Assembly (NCBI GenBank): GCA_945877255.1
Contig: CAMCRE010000002.1
Coordinates: forward strand, 91,116-155,115
Direction of reading: 5' to 3'
Source: an uncultured Erysipelotrichaceae bacterium
GTDB taxonomy: Bacteria > Bacillota_I > Bacilli_A > Erysipelotrichales > Erysipelotrichaceae
DNA length: 64,000 nucleotides
Shown here piece by piece: positions 18,802 through 27,191 of this stretch. The position numbers were made by a program, and so were the translations under genes. The notes beneath the pieces are model-generated. The model worked only from the letters and a program-made list of their open reading frames with translations, had not been told where the DNA came from and ran no database searches. How positions within the stretch are numbered: the stretch's first letter is position 1; every line of letters starts with the position of its first letter.

Positions 18802-21800
18802 CCAATTACAATTACGTCAAAAAATATTAACGATTGCATTATCCGATAAACAGCTTGAAGCTGCAACAATTGCCGGTGCAAGTGTTTTAGTTTCTGCTAG
18901 CGCTGGAAGTGGAAAAACAAGTGTACTTGCAACAAGAGTTGTATCAAAAATATTATTAAAACAATCGTCTATTAAAAACATTTTAGCATTAACGTTTACG
19001 AATGCTGCCGCAAATGAAATGAAAGTGCGTATCCAAAAAATGCTTCAAAGTCAAAAGCAATGGGAAGTGCCAAGTGATGAAGCTATTTTAAAGCATGTAC
19101 ATGGCGATACAACTAAAAGTGTAGAATTGAAAAAAATATATCAATTACTACAACCATTGAATATTACAGATCTTGCGTATATTGAAAATGAATTAAGTGA
19201 AGTTCAACAAGCGGATATCACAACAATAGATGCTTTTGCTAGATCGATATTAGAACGTTTTTACTCAGTTTTAGAAAATTTTGATTTTTCTAGAATGAAC
19301 AATATGATAACAAAACATCAAAAAGAAATGATTTTAAATAAAAGTATTAAAGAAGCAATCTATGAATTAGTAGATAATCAGTATATAAGTCATTACAGTG
19401 GTTTAGCAAAAACACTACAGTATGTCATTCCAAAAACATTAGATTATGAAGATCCAGTGTTAAAAATAGCGGAATTTCAGCACAAACAAAATGGTAGTGA
19501 TGAAATTAATCAAGTGTTACTAAATAAACTCGCCGTTTATCGATCAGAGATTTATAAATTATTGAAATATGTAGATTTTACATTAAAAGGTATTAGAAAC
19601 AAAGATAAAAAAGAAGCGTATTATAATTTTTTAATTTCAATTATGCATGACTTTACACCAGAAAATTTCATGCAACAAAAACCTTTTAAGTTTTCAAGTA
19701 ATTATAAAAAACTAGATGACGTTATTTCTAAAGCATATGAATTATGTGAAATTATCACTAATAATAAAAAAGCAGATAGTATATTATATGAATTATTAAA
19801 AAACGCATATACTAAATATGATACATTAAAAAAACAAGAAAAATTAATTGAGTTTTCAGACATTACACGTTATGCTGTCCAAATTCTACAACAAAATGAA
19901 AATATTAGAAAGCAATATCAAGAACATTTTAATGAAATTCTTGTTGATGAATTTCAAGATACAAATGAAATACAAGATTCATTGATACGTCTAATTTCAA
20001 AAAACAACAGCAATATATTTAGAGTAGGTGATGTTAAACAATCTATTTACGGATTTAGATCGGCAAAACCTCAAATGATGGAAAATTATTACCGCCAATT
20101 TGAAAATAGTGATGCAGGAATAAATGTTGTTTTAGAAACGAATTATCGCTCACAAGCAACAATTATTGAATTTAATAACGCTTTGTTTCAAAAATTAATG
20201 AATGTCGAACATTATCCTACAATGTTCGATATGGAAAAAGATTATGCAAAAGCTGTGAAATATGACAAACTTCATTCTGTTGTTTATCATGAAATAGATG
20301 ATATTAAAAAACTCAGCATGTATGATTATATCGCGAGTGAGATTAGTAAAAATGCCAATGGAAATTACAATCAATATGCAATACTTCTTAGAAATAACAG
20401 TGCAGTAAAAGATGTATTACAGGCGTTACGTGCTAAAAATGTTCCGTGTTATGGTATAGAAGATATTAATTTATACGATTGTGAGTTTATCCAATTATTA
20501 ATTAATGTTTTGAAGTTACGCACCAACAAAAATGATAAAATGGCGTTTAGTAGTGTCTATACAAGTGTACTATTTCAAAATACGCTGGAACAGCTATCCA
20601 AAGTCCACTTAAATGAATTGCCAATAGATGAAAACTACCAAAGTTTAATGACAACACTCCAAAATAAAAATAACGTCCATGATATTATTCAAACGTTATT
20701 AAATCATCGTGTAGCGAATCAATACATTTACGAGCATTACTTAGATAAAACATCACAACTTGCAATAAACTACTTGCAAGCACAGTTAAGAACAGAATCA
20801 ATCGAAAATATCGAACAAGCTTTAGAGTGGTTGCAACAACTAAAAAATAGTGAATTTCAGCTTCCGTGTATTGTGGATAGTAATGACAACGTTGTTAAAG
20901 TAATGACGATACATAAATCAAAAGGATTAGAATTTGAAGTTGTGTACTTGCCGATAACAGATGAAGCACCCAAAAGTGATAATGTGTCATGTGTTTTAAA
21001 TGATGATCTAGGCGTAGCGTTTTATCATCAGGAAAGCGATGATAAAAAAGCAACACGCTACACAGAAGCGGTAAAGATCCAAAATCAATATAATAATGTA
21101 AGTGAAAGTTTAAGAGTACTTTATGTCGCAACAACACGTGCCAAAACTAAATTGCATTTCGTAAGTAAGAAAATAAAGAATACGCCAGAATTAGATATTC
21201 ATTTACTAGAGAGTGGCAAAAAGTTTCCGTCGTATATATTAGCTAATCAATTGACATTAATGCATCAAACGATAAAAAACATACCGTTACTACAAATAAA
21301 CGAAGTGGATAGTAACACTTACACACCAATTTCAATAGAAGTGATGAATCAAGAACTAAACTATCGAGCAGCTAAACGATTTGAAAAAACAGTTACAACA
21401 ACTAATAATTATAGTGCACATACTATCAATACTGTTCCGCCACTACAAACACAAGAACATTATCAAAGAGGAACAACATTGCATCAACTTATTGAATATC
21501 ATGGCAAAAATCAAACGGAACCAATAAAAAATCAAACAGTGTTGAATTTGTATAACAACGATCAATTCAAAAAATGTTTAACAGAAGAACATTATTTTGA
21601 GATGCCGTTTATTATGAAACAACAAGATGATATAATTAGTGGATATATTGACTTTGTATCAATTGGTGAATGTGTGACGATTATTGATTTTAAAACCGAT
21701 CAATTTAGTGATTATGACACGAAGGAAATGATTACGGAACAAGAACTTAAAAATAGATATGCTATACAACTTAACTTATACCAAAAAGTATTACAAAAAA

Positions 21801-21871
21801 AATATAGCGATAAAGAAATTGTTTGTTTTATTTATTCTACAACATTAAATAGCATGATTAAAGTTGAGTAG
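18794..21871 (+). CDS. addA: ATP-dependent helicase/nuclease subunit A
   Basis: This is the motor and second nuclease of the AddAB/RexAB complex in double-strand break repair. K41 in SASAGSGKTSV is the Walker A lysine, ILVDEFQDTN is motif II, GDVKQSIYGFRSA and ETNYRSQA are motifs III-IV, MTIHKSKGLEF is motif V and LRVLYVATTRAK is motif VI of UvrD/Rep helicases. The C-terminal nuclease shows ISGYIDFV and D965-F966-K967 in IIDFKTDQFSDYD. At 1025 residues it is shorter than the usual ~1200. The start at 18794 (or 18791) lies behind GAGGTGG within the end of addB; earlier in-frame codons lie inside addB and lack a ribosome site. Confidence 0.92.
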   Translation: MNNQLQLRQKILTIALSDKQLEAATIAGASVLVSASAGSGKTSVLATRVVSKILLKQSSIKNILALTFTNAAANEMKVRIQKMLQSQKQWEVPSDEAILKHVHGDTTKSVELKKIYQLLQPLNITDLAYIENELSEVQQADITTIDAFARSILERFYSVLENFDFSRMNNMITKHQKEMILNKSIKEAIYELVDNQYISHYSGLAKTLQYVIPKTLDYEDPVLKIAEFQHKQNGSDEINQVLLNKLAVYRSEIYKLLKYVDFTLKGIRNKDKKEAYYNFLISIMHDFTPENFMQQKPFKFSSNYKKLDDVISKAYELCEIITNNKKADSILYELLKNAYTKYDTLKKQEKLIEFSDITRYAVQILQQNENIRKQYQEHFNEILVDEFQDTNEIQDSLIRLISKNNSNIFRVGDVKQSIYGFRSAKPQMMENYYRQFENSDAGINVVLETNYRSQATIIEFNNALFQKLMNVEHYPTMFDMEKDYAKAVKYDKLHSVVYHEIDDIKKLSMYDYIASEISKNANGNYNQYAILLRNNSAVKDVLQALRAKNVPCYGIEDINLYDCEFIQLLINVLKLRTNKNDKMAFSSVYTSVLFQNTLEQLSKVHLNELPIDENYQSLMTTLQNKNNVHDIIQTLLNHRVANQYIYEHYLDKTSQLAINYLQAQLRTESIENIEQALEWLQQLKNSEFQLPCIVDSNDNVVKVMTIHKSKGLEFEVVYLPITDEAPKSDNVSCVLNDDLGVAFYHQESDDKKATRYTEAVKIQNQYNNVSESLRVLYVATTRAKTKLHFVSKKIKNTPELDIHLLESGKKFPSYILANQLTLMHQTIKNIPLLQINEVDSNTYTPISIEVMNQELNYRAAKRFEKTVTTTNNYSAHTINTVPPLQTQEHYQRGTTLHQLIEYHGKNQTEPIKNQTVLNLYNNDQFKKCLTEEHYFEMPFIMKQQDDIISGYIDFVSIGECVTIIDFKTDQFSDYDTKEMITEQELKNRYAIQLNLYQKVLQKKYSDKEIVCFIYSTTLNSMIKVE

Positions 21872-21880
21872 CTGATATTT

Positions 21881-21909
21881 TTGACAGTACGTGCAATTTA
21901 TGATAGAAT
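21881..21909 (+). promoter_or_regulatory. Promoter of rpmG-secE-nusG
   Basis: Perfect TTGACA (21881-21886), a 17-nt spacer and TAGAAT (21904-21909) begin ten bases after the addA stop. Confidence 0.8.
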
Positions 21910-21932
21910 AAACAAAGAAACGGGGTGTTAGA

Positions 21933-22082
21933 ATGCAAGAAAAAATCATATTAACGTGTCCTAATTGTTTGTCGAGAAATTATACGACTAAAAAAAATAA
22001 AAAAACGCATACGGCAAGATTAGAACTAAAAAAATATTGCAAAAAGTGTGAACAACACACCCTACATAAAGAGACGAGGTAA
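21933..22082 (+). CDS. rpmG: 50S ribosomal protein L33
   Basis: A 49-residue protein of the zinc-binding L33 type. CPNC near the N-terminus and CKKC near the C-terminus form the two zinc knuckles, with SRNYTTKKN between them as in other L33 proteins. GGGGTG precedes the ATG. The stop lies 4 nt before secE, matching the common rpmG-secE-nusG order of Bacillota. Confidence 0.93.
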   Translation: MQEKIILTCPNCLSRNYTTKKNKKTHTARLELKKYCKKCEQHTLHKETR

Positions 22083-22086
22083 TAAA

Positions 22087-22290
22087 ATGAAAAAAACTGT
22101 AAAAAAAGAAAAACTAAGATGGTTTAAACTTAGTGGAATATTAGAAGAAATCAGAAGAATTAGATGGCCAAAACCATTAGAAGTTGCACAGAAAACAGCA
22201 GTAGTATTAATGTTTACAACAATATTTGCTTTATTCTTTGCACTAACGAATGTTGTATTAGCACAATTTACGAAATTATTGATTAAGTAG
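22087..22290 (+). CDS. secE: Preprotein translocase subunit SecE
   Basis: A 67-residue single-span clamp of the SecYEG channel. LSGILEEIRRIRWPKPLEVAQ is the conserved amphipathic helix with the invariant W-P, and residues ~40-63 form the membrane helix. The start at 22087 is chosen because the GAGGT ribosome site overlaps the rpmG stop; the longer frame would run back into rpmG. Second gene of the operon. Confidence 0.95.
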   Translation: MKKTVKKEKLRWFKLSGILEEIRRIRWPKPLEVAQKTAVVLMFTTIFALFFALTNVVLAQFTKLLIK

Positions 22291-22297
22291 GTATAAT

Positions 22298-22909
22298 ATG
22301 TTGGATAAAATTAAACCAGATTGGTATGTTGTTAATACGTATGCTGGGCATGAAAATAAAGTTAAAGAAAACTTACATCGTCGTGTAGAAACTATGGGGC
22401 TACAAGATATTTTATTTGATATTGTAGTAGCGGAACGTGTTGTCGTAGAAAAAGTTGCTGTAAAATCTCGTAAGAAAAAAACAGATAGCTTATTAGGACA
22501 AGAAAAAGTTGAATACGTATTAAAAGAAAAAGTTAAAAATTTATATCCTGGATATTTATTTGTGCATATGAAAATGACAGATGAATCATGGTATATTGTG
22601 CGTAACACACCAGGAGTAACAGGGTTTATTGGATCGAGTGGTGGTGGTGCTAAGCCGTTCCCAGTAGAAGAAAGTGAAATTCAAAGCATTTTAGCAAAAA
22701 TTAGAGAAAATGAAAGAGAAGTTGCTAAAAACTATGAAGTTAAAGATTTAGTAATGATTCTAGATGGACCATTTAAAGGGAAAGTTGGAGAAGTTGTTGC
22801 ATTAGATGAAGAAAAACAAGTTGCAAAAGTAAATATTGTGATTTTTGGTCGTGAAACACCAACAGATATTCCGTTTGAAGAATTGAAATTAGCAAGTGAA
22901 GTAGAGTAG
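22298..22909 (+). CDS. nusG: Transcription termination/antitermination factor NusG
   Basis: The 203-residue protein has the NGN domain (WYVVNTYAGHENKVKENLHRR, then YPGYLFVHMKM and VRNTPGVTGFIG) and a C-terminal KOW domain (DLVMILDGPFKGKVGEVVAL). A ~25-residue lysine-rich stretch (VKSRKKKTDSLLGQEK) enlarges the middle of the NGN domain, as in several Bacillota. It binds RNA polymerase, affects pausing and links to ribosomes. The ribosome site GTAGGTA is weak. A terminator follows at once, and rplK-rplA, the usual downstream genes, are absent. Confidence 0.96.
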   Translation: MLDKIKPDWYVVNTYAGHENKVKENLHRRVETMGLQDILFDIVVAERVVVEKVAVKSRKKKTDSLLGQEKVEYVLKEKVKNLYPGYLFVHMKMTDESWYIVRNTPGVTGFIGSSGGGAKPFPVEESEIQSILAKIRENEREVAKNYEVKDLVMILDGPFKGKVGEVVALDEEKQVAKVNIVIFGRETPTDIPFEELKLASEVE

Positions 22910-22936
22910 AAGTTATAGTTGTATAACTTCTTTTTT
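22909..22936 (+). terminator. Terminator of rpmG-secE-nusG
   Basis: GAAGTTATA and TATAACTTC form a perfect 9-bp stem with a 4-nt loop and a following T6. It begins at the last base of the nusG stop. Confidence 0.85.
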
Positions 22937-22950
22937 CAAAAGGAGGCTTT

Positions 22951-24192
22951 ATGAAAGAAATTAAATGTCCGCATTGTGATAGTGTCTTTAAAGTCGATAA
23001 CACTAATTATTTAGAAATTGTTGGTCAAATCCGTAATAAAGAGTTTGATGAAGAACTAGAAAAAAGATTGCGTGATTTTCATTTACATCATGAACAAGCA
23101 CTAGCGTTTGAAAAAGAAAAAATTGCTAATGTATATGAAAAAGCTGTTGATGAGAAAAATTCGAAGATTACGCAACTACAAAATGATTTAAACAATATAG
23201 CGTTGAAACAAGAATTATTAATATCAAAAACGAATGAAAACTATGCAAGTAAAATAAAGCAATTAGAAAATGAAATAATGGAATTGCGTCACGAAAAAAA
23301 AGAGTTATCTTTAAAACATGAAAATGAACTTACTGTGTTAGAAAATACGAAAGAACATGAAAAAAAATTGTTGCAGGAAAAACATGAACAAGAAATACGT
23401 GAAAAAGAAGAAGCTATTGCGTATCACAAAGACTTGAAAGTTAAATTATCCACGAAAATGGTTGGTGAAACATTAGAAAAACATTGCGAAATTGAATTTA
23501 ATAAGCTTAGGATGGTTGCATTTCCAAATGCGATATTTGAAAAAGATAACGATATTAGCGGAGGTAGTAAAGGCGATTACATTTTTAGAGATTTTGATGA
23601 AGAAGGCAATGAGATAGTTTCGATTATGTTTGAAATGAAAAATGAAGTTGAAACAACAGCAACAAAACAAAAAAATGAACACTTTTTTACAAAGTTAGAT
23701 AAAGATCGTGATGCTAAGAAATGTGAGTATGCCGTATTAGTGTCATTGTTAGAACAAGATAATGAATTATACAATCAAGGTATCGTTGATGTGTCTTATG
23801 CGTATAAAAAAATGTATGTTGTTCGTCCGCAGTTTTTTATTCCGATTATTTCGTTATTAAAAAATGCGTCTTTGAATACGTTGGAGTATAAAAAAGAATT
23901 AAAAGTTATACAAGAACAAAATATTGATATTGCAAACTTTGAAAAAGATTTACATGATTTCAAAGATAAGTTTTCAAAAAACTATGAATTAGCGAGCAAA
24001 AAATTTAAAACGGCAATTGATGAAATAGATAAAACAATTGCACATCTACAAAAAACAAAAGAAGCGTTGCTATCGTCTGACAACAATTTAAGATTAGCTA
24101 ATAATAAAGCAGAAGAGCTAACTATTAAAAAATTAGTTCGGAAAAATCCTACGATGAAAGCAAAGTTTGATGCACTAAAAAAAGATGAATAA
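22951..24192 (+). CDS. DUF2130 family coiled-coil protein
   Basis: The 413-residue cytoplasmic protein begins with a zinc-knuckle-like CPHCDSVF (C7, C10), runs through a long charged coiled coil (~35-165), and then has the DUF2130 core (~165-310) with [24 protein letters not shown] and [18 protein letters not shown]. The D...E-x-K spacing of that core is compatible with a PD-(D/E)XK-type nuclease fold, but no activity is established. A second coiled coil ends the protein. A good AAAGGAGG site precedes the ATG, directly after the nusG terminator. Function unknown. Confidence 0.8.
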   Translation: MKEIKCPHCDSVFKVDNTNYLEIVGQIRNKEFDEELEKRLRDFHLHHEQALAFEKEKIANVYEKAVDEKNSKITQLQNDLNNIALKQELLISKTNENYASKIKQLENEIMELRHEKKELSLKHENELTVLENTKEHEKKLLQEKHEQEIREKEEAIAYHKDLKVKLSTKMVGETLEKHCEIEFNKLRMVAFPNAIFEKDNDISGGSKGDYIFRDFDEEGNEIVSIMFEMKNEVETTATKQKNEHFFTKLDKDRDAKKCEYAVLVSLLEQDNELYNQGIVDVSYAYKKMYVVRPQFFIPIISLLKNASLNTLEYKKELKVIQEQNIDIANFEKDLHDFKDKFSKNYELASKKFKTAIDEIDKTIAHLQKTKEALLSSDNNLRLANNKAEELTIKKLVRKNPTMKAKFDALKKDE

Positions 24193-24263
24193 CCAAAATG
24201 AAAAAATTTTCATTATAAATTTCAAAAAAATATGAAAAAATAAGCATTTAATGATTAAAACAG

Positions 24264-24293
24264 TTGCAATGCACATTTAGTATAGTGTATAAT
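24264..24293 (+). promoter_or_regulatory. Promoter of the opp operon
   Basis: TTGCAA (24264-24269), an 18-nt spacer and TATAAT (24288-24293), about 36 nt before oppA. Confidence 0.65.
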
Positions 24294-24328
24294 GTGTGCA
24301 TATCATAAATATGATAGGAGGAAAAAAT

Positions 24329-26146
24329 ATGAATAAAAGCTTGAAAAAAGTACTTTTAGGTTCTTTAGTAGCTGCTACAGTATTAACTGCTTGTGGAACT
24401 AAAGCAAATAAAGAGTTAGTAGTAGATACGATAGAATTTAGTGGTGACTTCTTTACATCACAATTCAGCAGCTCATCTTATGATATGGATGTTGTTCACT
24501 TAATATCTGGTACAGGAACAATCGCTCAAACATCAGCAGGTAAATTAGTTGTAAACAAAGGTATCGTTGAGAATGACAAAGTTGAACTTGTTGATGATGC
24601 AGACGGCAACAAAGTTGTAACTTGGAAAATCCGTAAAGACTTAAAATGGAGTACAGGAAAACCAATTACTGCAAAAGATTTTGCGTTTAGTTTGTTATTC
24701 CAAAACTCTAAAGAGTGGAAAGCTGCTGGAGCTTCTGTTAGTCCATCAGAAGAAATTATTGGATTAGTAGATTACTCAAATGGAAAAGCAGATGCAATCA
24801 AAGGAGTTAAACTTGTTGATGATCACACAATTTCATTAACAATTGATAAATCTAAATATCCTTATTTCTATGAATATTCATACTATGGTATTGATGCGTT
24901 GTCATTAGAAGATATTGGTGAAGGATTGAAAGTAGAATCAGGTGACTTCGGGGTTAAATTAGTAGGAGATGTTGCTGCCGCAGCAAAAGCAATTAAAGCT
25001 AAACAAGTAGATTCTAGAAAACCAACTTCAACATATGGAAAATATGTAATTGACAAGACAAGTGAAACAGAAGTTGTATTTAAATTAAACCCTAACTATG
25101 TAGGAAACTATGAAGGTGTTAAGCCTACAATTCCAACAATCGTATTAAAAGCAAACAAAAACGAAGAATTACGTTTCCAACGTTTAAGCCAAGGGGAAGT
25201 TGACTATGTGCCATCATTTATTGATGCTAAACAAGTTGCAGAAGCTAAAAAATCTCCAGATAAATTTACATTACATGCATTACCACGTAATGGATATGGA
25301 GTATTAAACTTCGCAAACGAGTTTGGACCTACTAAAGATGTACATGTTCGTCGTGGAATTGCACACTTAACAAACAGAAGTAAAGTTATTGCAGATGTAT
25401 TCGGTGGAGATGGAATTGCGACACACGGTGAATATGCGATTGCACAATGGATGGTAAAAGAAAAAGAAGCAGAGCTTAATGAAAAATTAAACAAATATAG
25501 CTTTGACGTTGCATTAGCAAATAAAGAATTCGATCAATCAGAATACCGTTTTGAAGCAGATGGTGTAACACCATTTGATGTTTCAAAAGCGTCAGAAACT
25601 TACTTACGTCACAACTCTAAAAAAGAGCCATTAGCAGTTCACCATGTTGGAGGAAGTCAAACAGTTCTTCAATCAATTGAATCTGGATACAAAGAAAATG
25701 CTGCTAAAGTTGGGATGAAATATACAAATGCATTAATAGATTTCAAAGAGTTATTAAAACTAAGAGATTTAACGGCAGCAAATGATCCAAAACAAAGCGC
25801 TCATATGTTTACATTGGCTAATGGTTTCACAGGTTCAGTGTTTGATCCATATATTTCTTCAATTCACTCAAGAAATATTGGTGATCCACTAAGAAACGGA
25901 ATGCGTGTTAAAGATGCTCAAATCGACAAATTAGCTGAAGAATTAAGAGCAATTGCTCCACAAGATACAGCTGCATTTGCGAATAAATGGTTAGAATACC
26001 AAGTAAGATATAATGAAATTTTACCAGCATTACCATTATACTCTAACTACACATTCGATGCGTTCTCAAATGCGAAAGTTAAAGAGTCAGGTGCTACAGC
26101 AATTAGAAGCTGGTCACAAACAATCGAATACATGAAGTTAAAATAA
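24329..26146 (+). CDS. oppA: Oligopeptide ABC transporter substrate-binding lipoprotein
   Basis: The 605-residue extracellular binding protein captures peptides for the OppBCDF importer. The lipobox LTAC (cysteine near residue 22) follows a short signal peptide, so the mature protein is lipid-anchored. The SBP_bac_5 family pattern is seen in VTWKIRKDLKWSTGKPITAKDFAFS, LRFQRLSQGEVDY and DVHVRRGIAHLTNR. The start at 24329 is chosen for GGAGGAAAAAAT; the longer frame begins inside the promoter region. It is first in the operon, and the hairpin after it may raise its level over the membrane subunits. Substrate class is inferred from the whole operon. Confidence 0.92.
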   Translation: MNKSLKKVLLGSLVAATVLTACGTKANKELVVDTIEFSGDFFTSQFSSSSYDMDVVHLISGTGTIAQTSAGKLVVNKGIVENDKVELVDDADGNKVVTWKIRKDLKWSTGKPITAKDFAFSLLFQNSKEWKAAGASVSPSEEIIGLVDYSNGKADAIKGVKLVDDHTISLTIDKSKYPYFYEYSYYGIDALSLEDIGEGLKVESGDFGVKLVGDVAAAAKAIKAKQVDSRKPTSTYGKYVIDKTSETEVVFKLNPNYVGNYEGVKPTIPTIVLKANKNEELRFQRLSQGEVDYVPSFIDAKQVAEAKKSPDKFTLHALPRNGYGVLNFANEFGPTKDVHVRRGIAHLTNRSKVIADVFGGDGIATHGEYAIAQWMVKEKEAELNEKLNKYSFDVALANKEFDQSEYRFEADGVTPFDVSKASETYLRHNSKKEPLAVHHVGGSQTVLQSIESGYKENAAKVGMKYTNALIDFKELLKLRDLTAANDPKQSAHMFTLANGFTGSVFDPYISSIHSRNIGDPLRNGMRVKDAQIDKLAEELRAIAPQDTAAFANKWLEYQVRYNEILPALPLYSNYTFDAFSNAKVKESGATAIRSWSQTIEYMKLK

Positions 26147-26152
26147 TAACAC

Positions 26153-26184
26153 GAAGAGGATAGTATATTATGTACTATCTTCTT
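26153..26184 (+). terminator. Intercistronic hairpin between oppA and oppB
   Basis: GATAGTA pairs with TACTATC and the arms extend by AAGA/TTCTT past a one-base bulge. Only a short T-rich tail follows, so it may be a partial terminator or an mRNA-stabilising 3' end for oppA. Confidence 0.5.
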
Positions 26185-26203
26185 ATTGACGAAAGGGGAT
26201 AGT

Positions 26204-27175
26204 ATGTTTAAGTATATTATTAAAAGAATTTTTACGCTAATACCGGTGTTCTTTGCGATGTCTATCATTATTTTTGGTATTTCACAAATGACACCAGGAA
26301 ATATGGTGGACATTAAATTAGCACAAAATGCTAGCTTAAAACAAGCCGACAGAGAGATTATGCGTATCGCATTAACTAAAAAATATGGATTGGATAAACC
26401 TATTCATGAGCGTTATGTAATTTGGTTAAAAAACACGTTTACTGGGGATCTAGGTGAAACAGTAGACGGAAAACCAGTTACACAAGCTTTAGCAGAGCCA
26501 ATGAAAAATACGATTATTTTAAATCTTTTTGTGATCTTAATTTCGTTAACGATTTCTATTATCGTGGGAATTAAGTCGGCTGTGAAAAAAGGGAAGCTCT
26601 ATGATCGATTCTGGCAAGTATTCTCGTTAGTTGGAACAAGTATGCCAACGTTCTTTATCGGTATTATTTTAATTTTCATTGTAGCAATCAATTTAAAATT
26701 ATTACCAACAGGTGGAATGCCTTCAGTAAGATTAGAAGGTTTATCTTATTTTGTTGAGTTGTTACGTCATATGATTTTACCAATTATTACATTAACGATT
26801 GGTAGTTTAGCGGGAACAGTGCGTTACGTTAGAAATGCCATGGTAGATGCATTAAATCAAGATTACATTAGAACAGCACGTTCAAAAGGATTATCTGAAA
26901 AAGTAGTAGTTTATTCGCATGCGTTTAAAAACGCTTTAATTCCAGTTGTAACTATTGTAATCGGATCAATTGGTGGATTATTTGCGGGTTCATCTATTAC
27001 AGAAACAGTATTTAGTTGGAATGGATTAGGTTCAAGACTAGTATCCGCAATTAATGCACGTGATTGGGGAATTGTAATGGCAGTTAATTTATTTACTGCT
27101 GCAATTTACTTATTAACGAATTTTATCACGGATATCGCTTATGCACTAGTTGATCCGCGTGTAAAATTATCTTAA
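26204..27175 (+). CDS. oppB: Oligopeptide ABC transporter permease OppB
   Basis: A 323-residue inner permease with six membrane segments. The family landmarks are FKYIIKRIFTLIPVFFAMS at the N-terminus, KKYGLDKPIHERYVIW with LGETVDGKPV in the first external loop, and the EAA coupling loop DYIRTARSKGLSEKVVVYSHAFKNALIP, which contacts OppD/OppF. The start at 26204 follows GAAAGGGG; six upstream codons in frame have no ribosome site. It ends 16 nt before oppC. Confidence 0.95.
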   Translation: MFKYIIKRIFTLIPVFFAMSIIIFGISQMTPGNMVDIKLAQNASLKQADREIMRIALTKKYGLDKPIHERYVIWLKNTFTGDLGETVDGKPVTQALAEPMKNTIILNLFVILISLTISIIVGIKSAVKKGKLYDRFWQVFSLVGTSMPTFFIGIILIFIVAINLKLLPTGGMPSVRLEGLSYFVELLRHMILPIITLTIGSLAGTVRYVRNAMVDALNQDYIRTARSKGLSEKVVVYSHAFKNALIPVVTIVIGSIGGLFAGSSITETVFSWNGLGSRLVSAINARDWGIVMAVNLFTAAIYLLTNFITDIAYALVDPRVKLS

Positions 27176-27191
27176 GAAAGGAGAATAATGA

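Noticed and set aside
24197..24214. AATGAAAA/TTTTCATT palindrome after the DUF2130 gene
   Set aside because: Could be a weak terminator, but it contains only two G-C pairs and is expected often in such AT-rich sequence.
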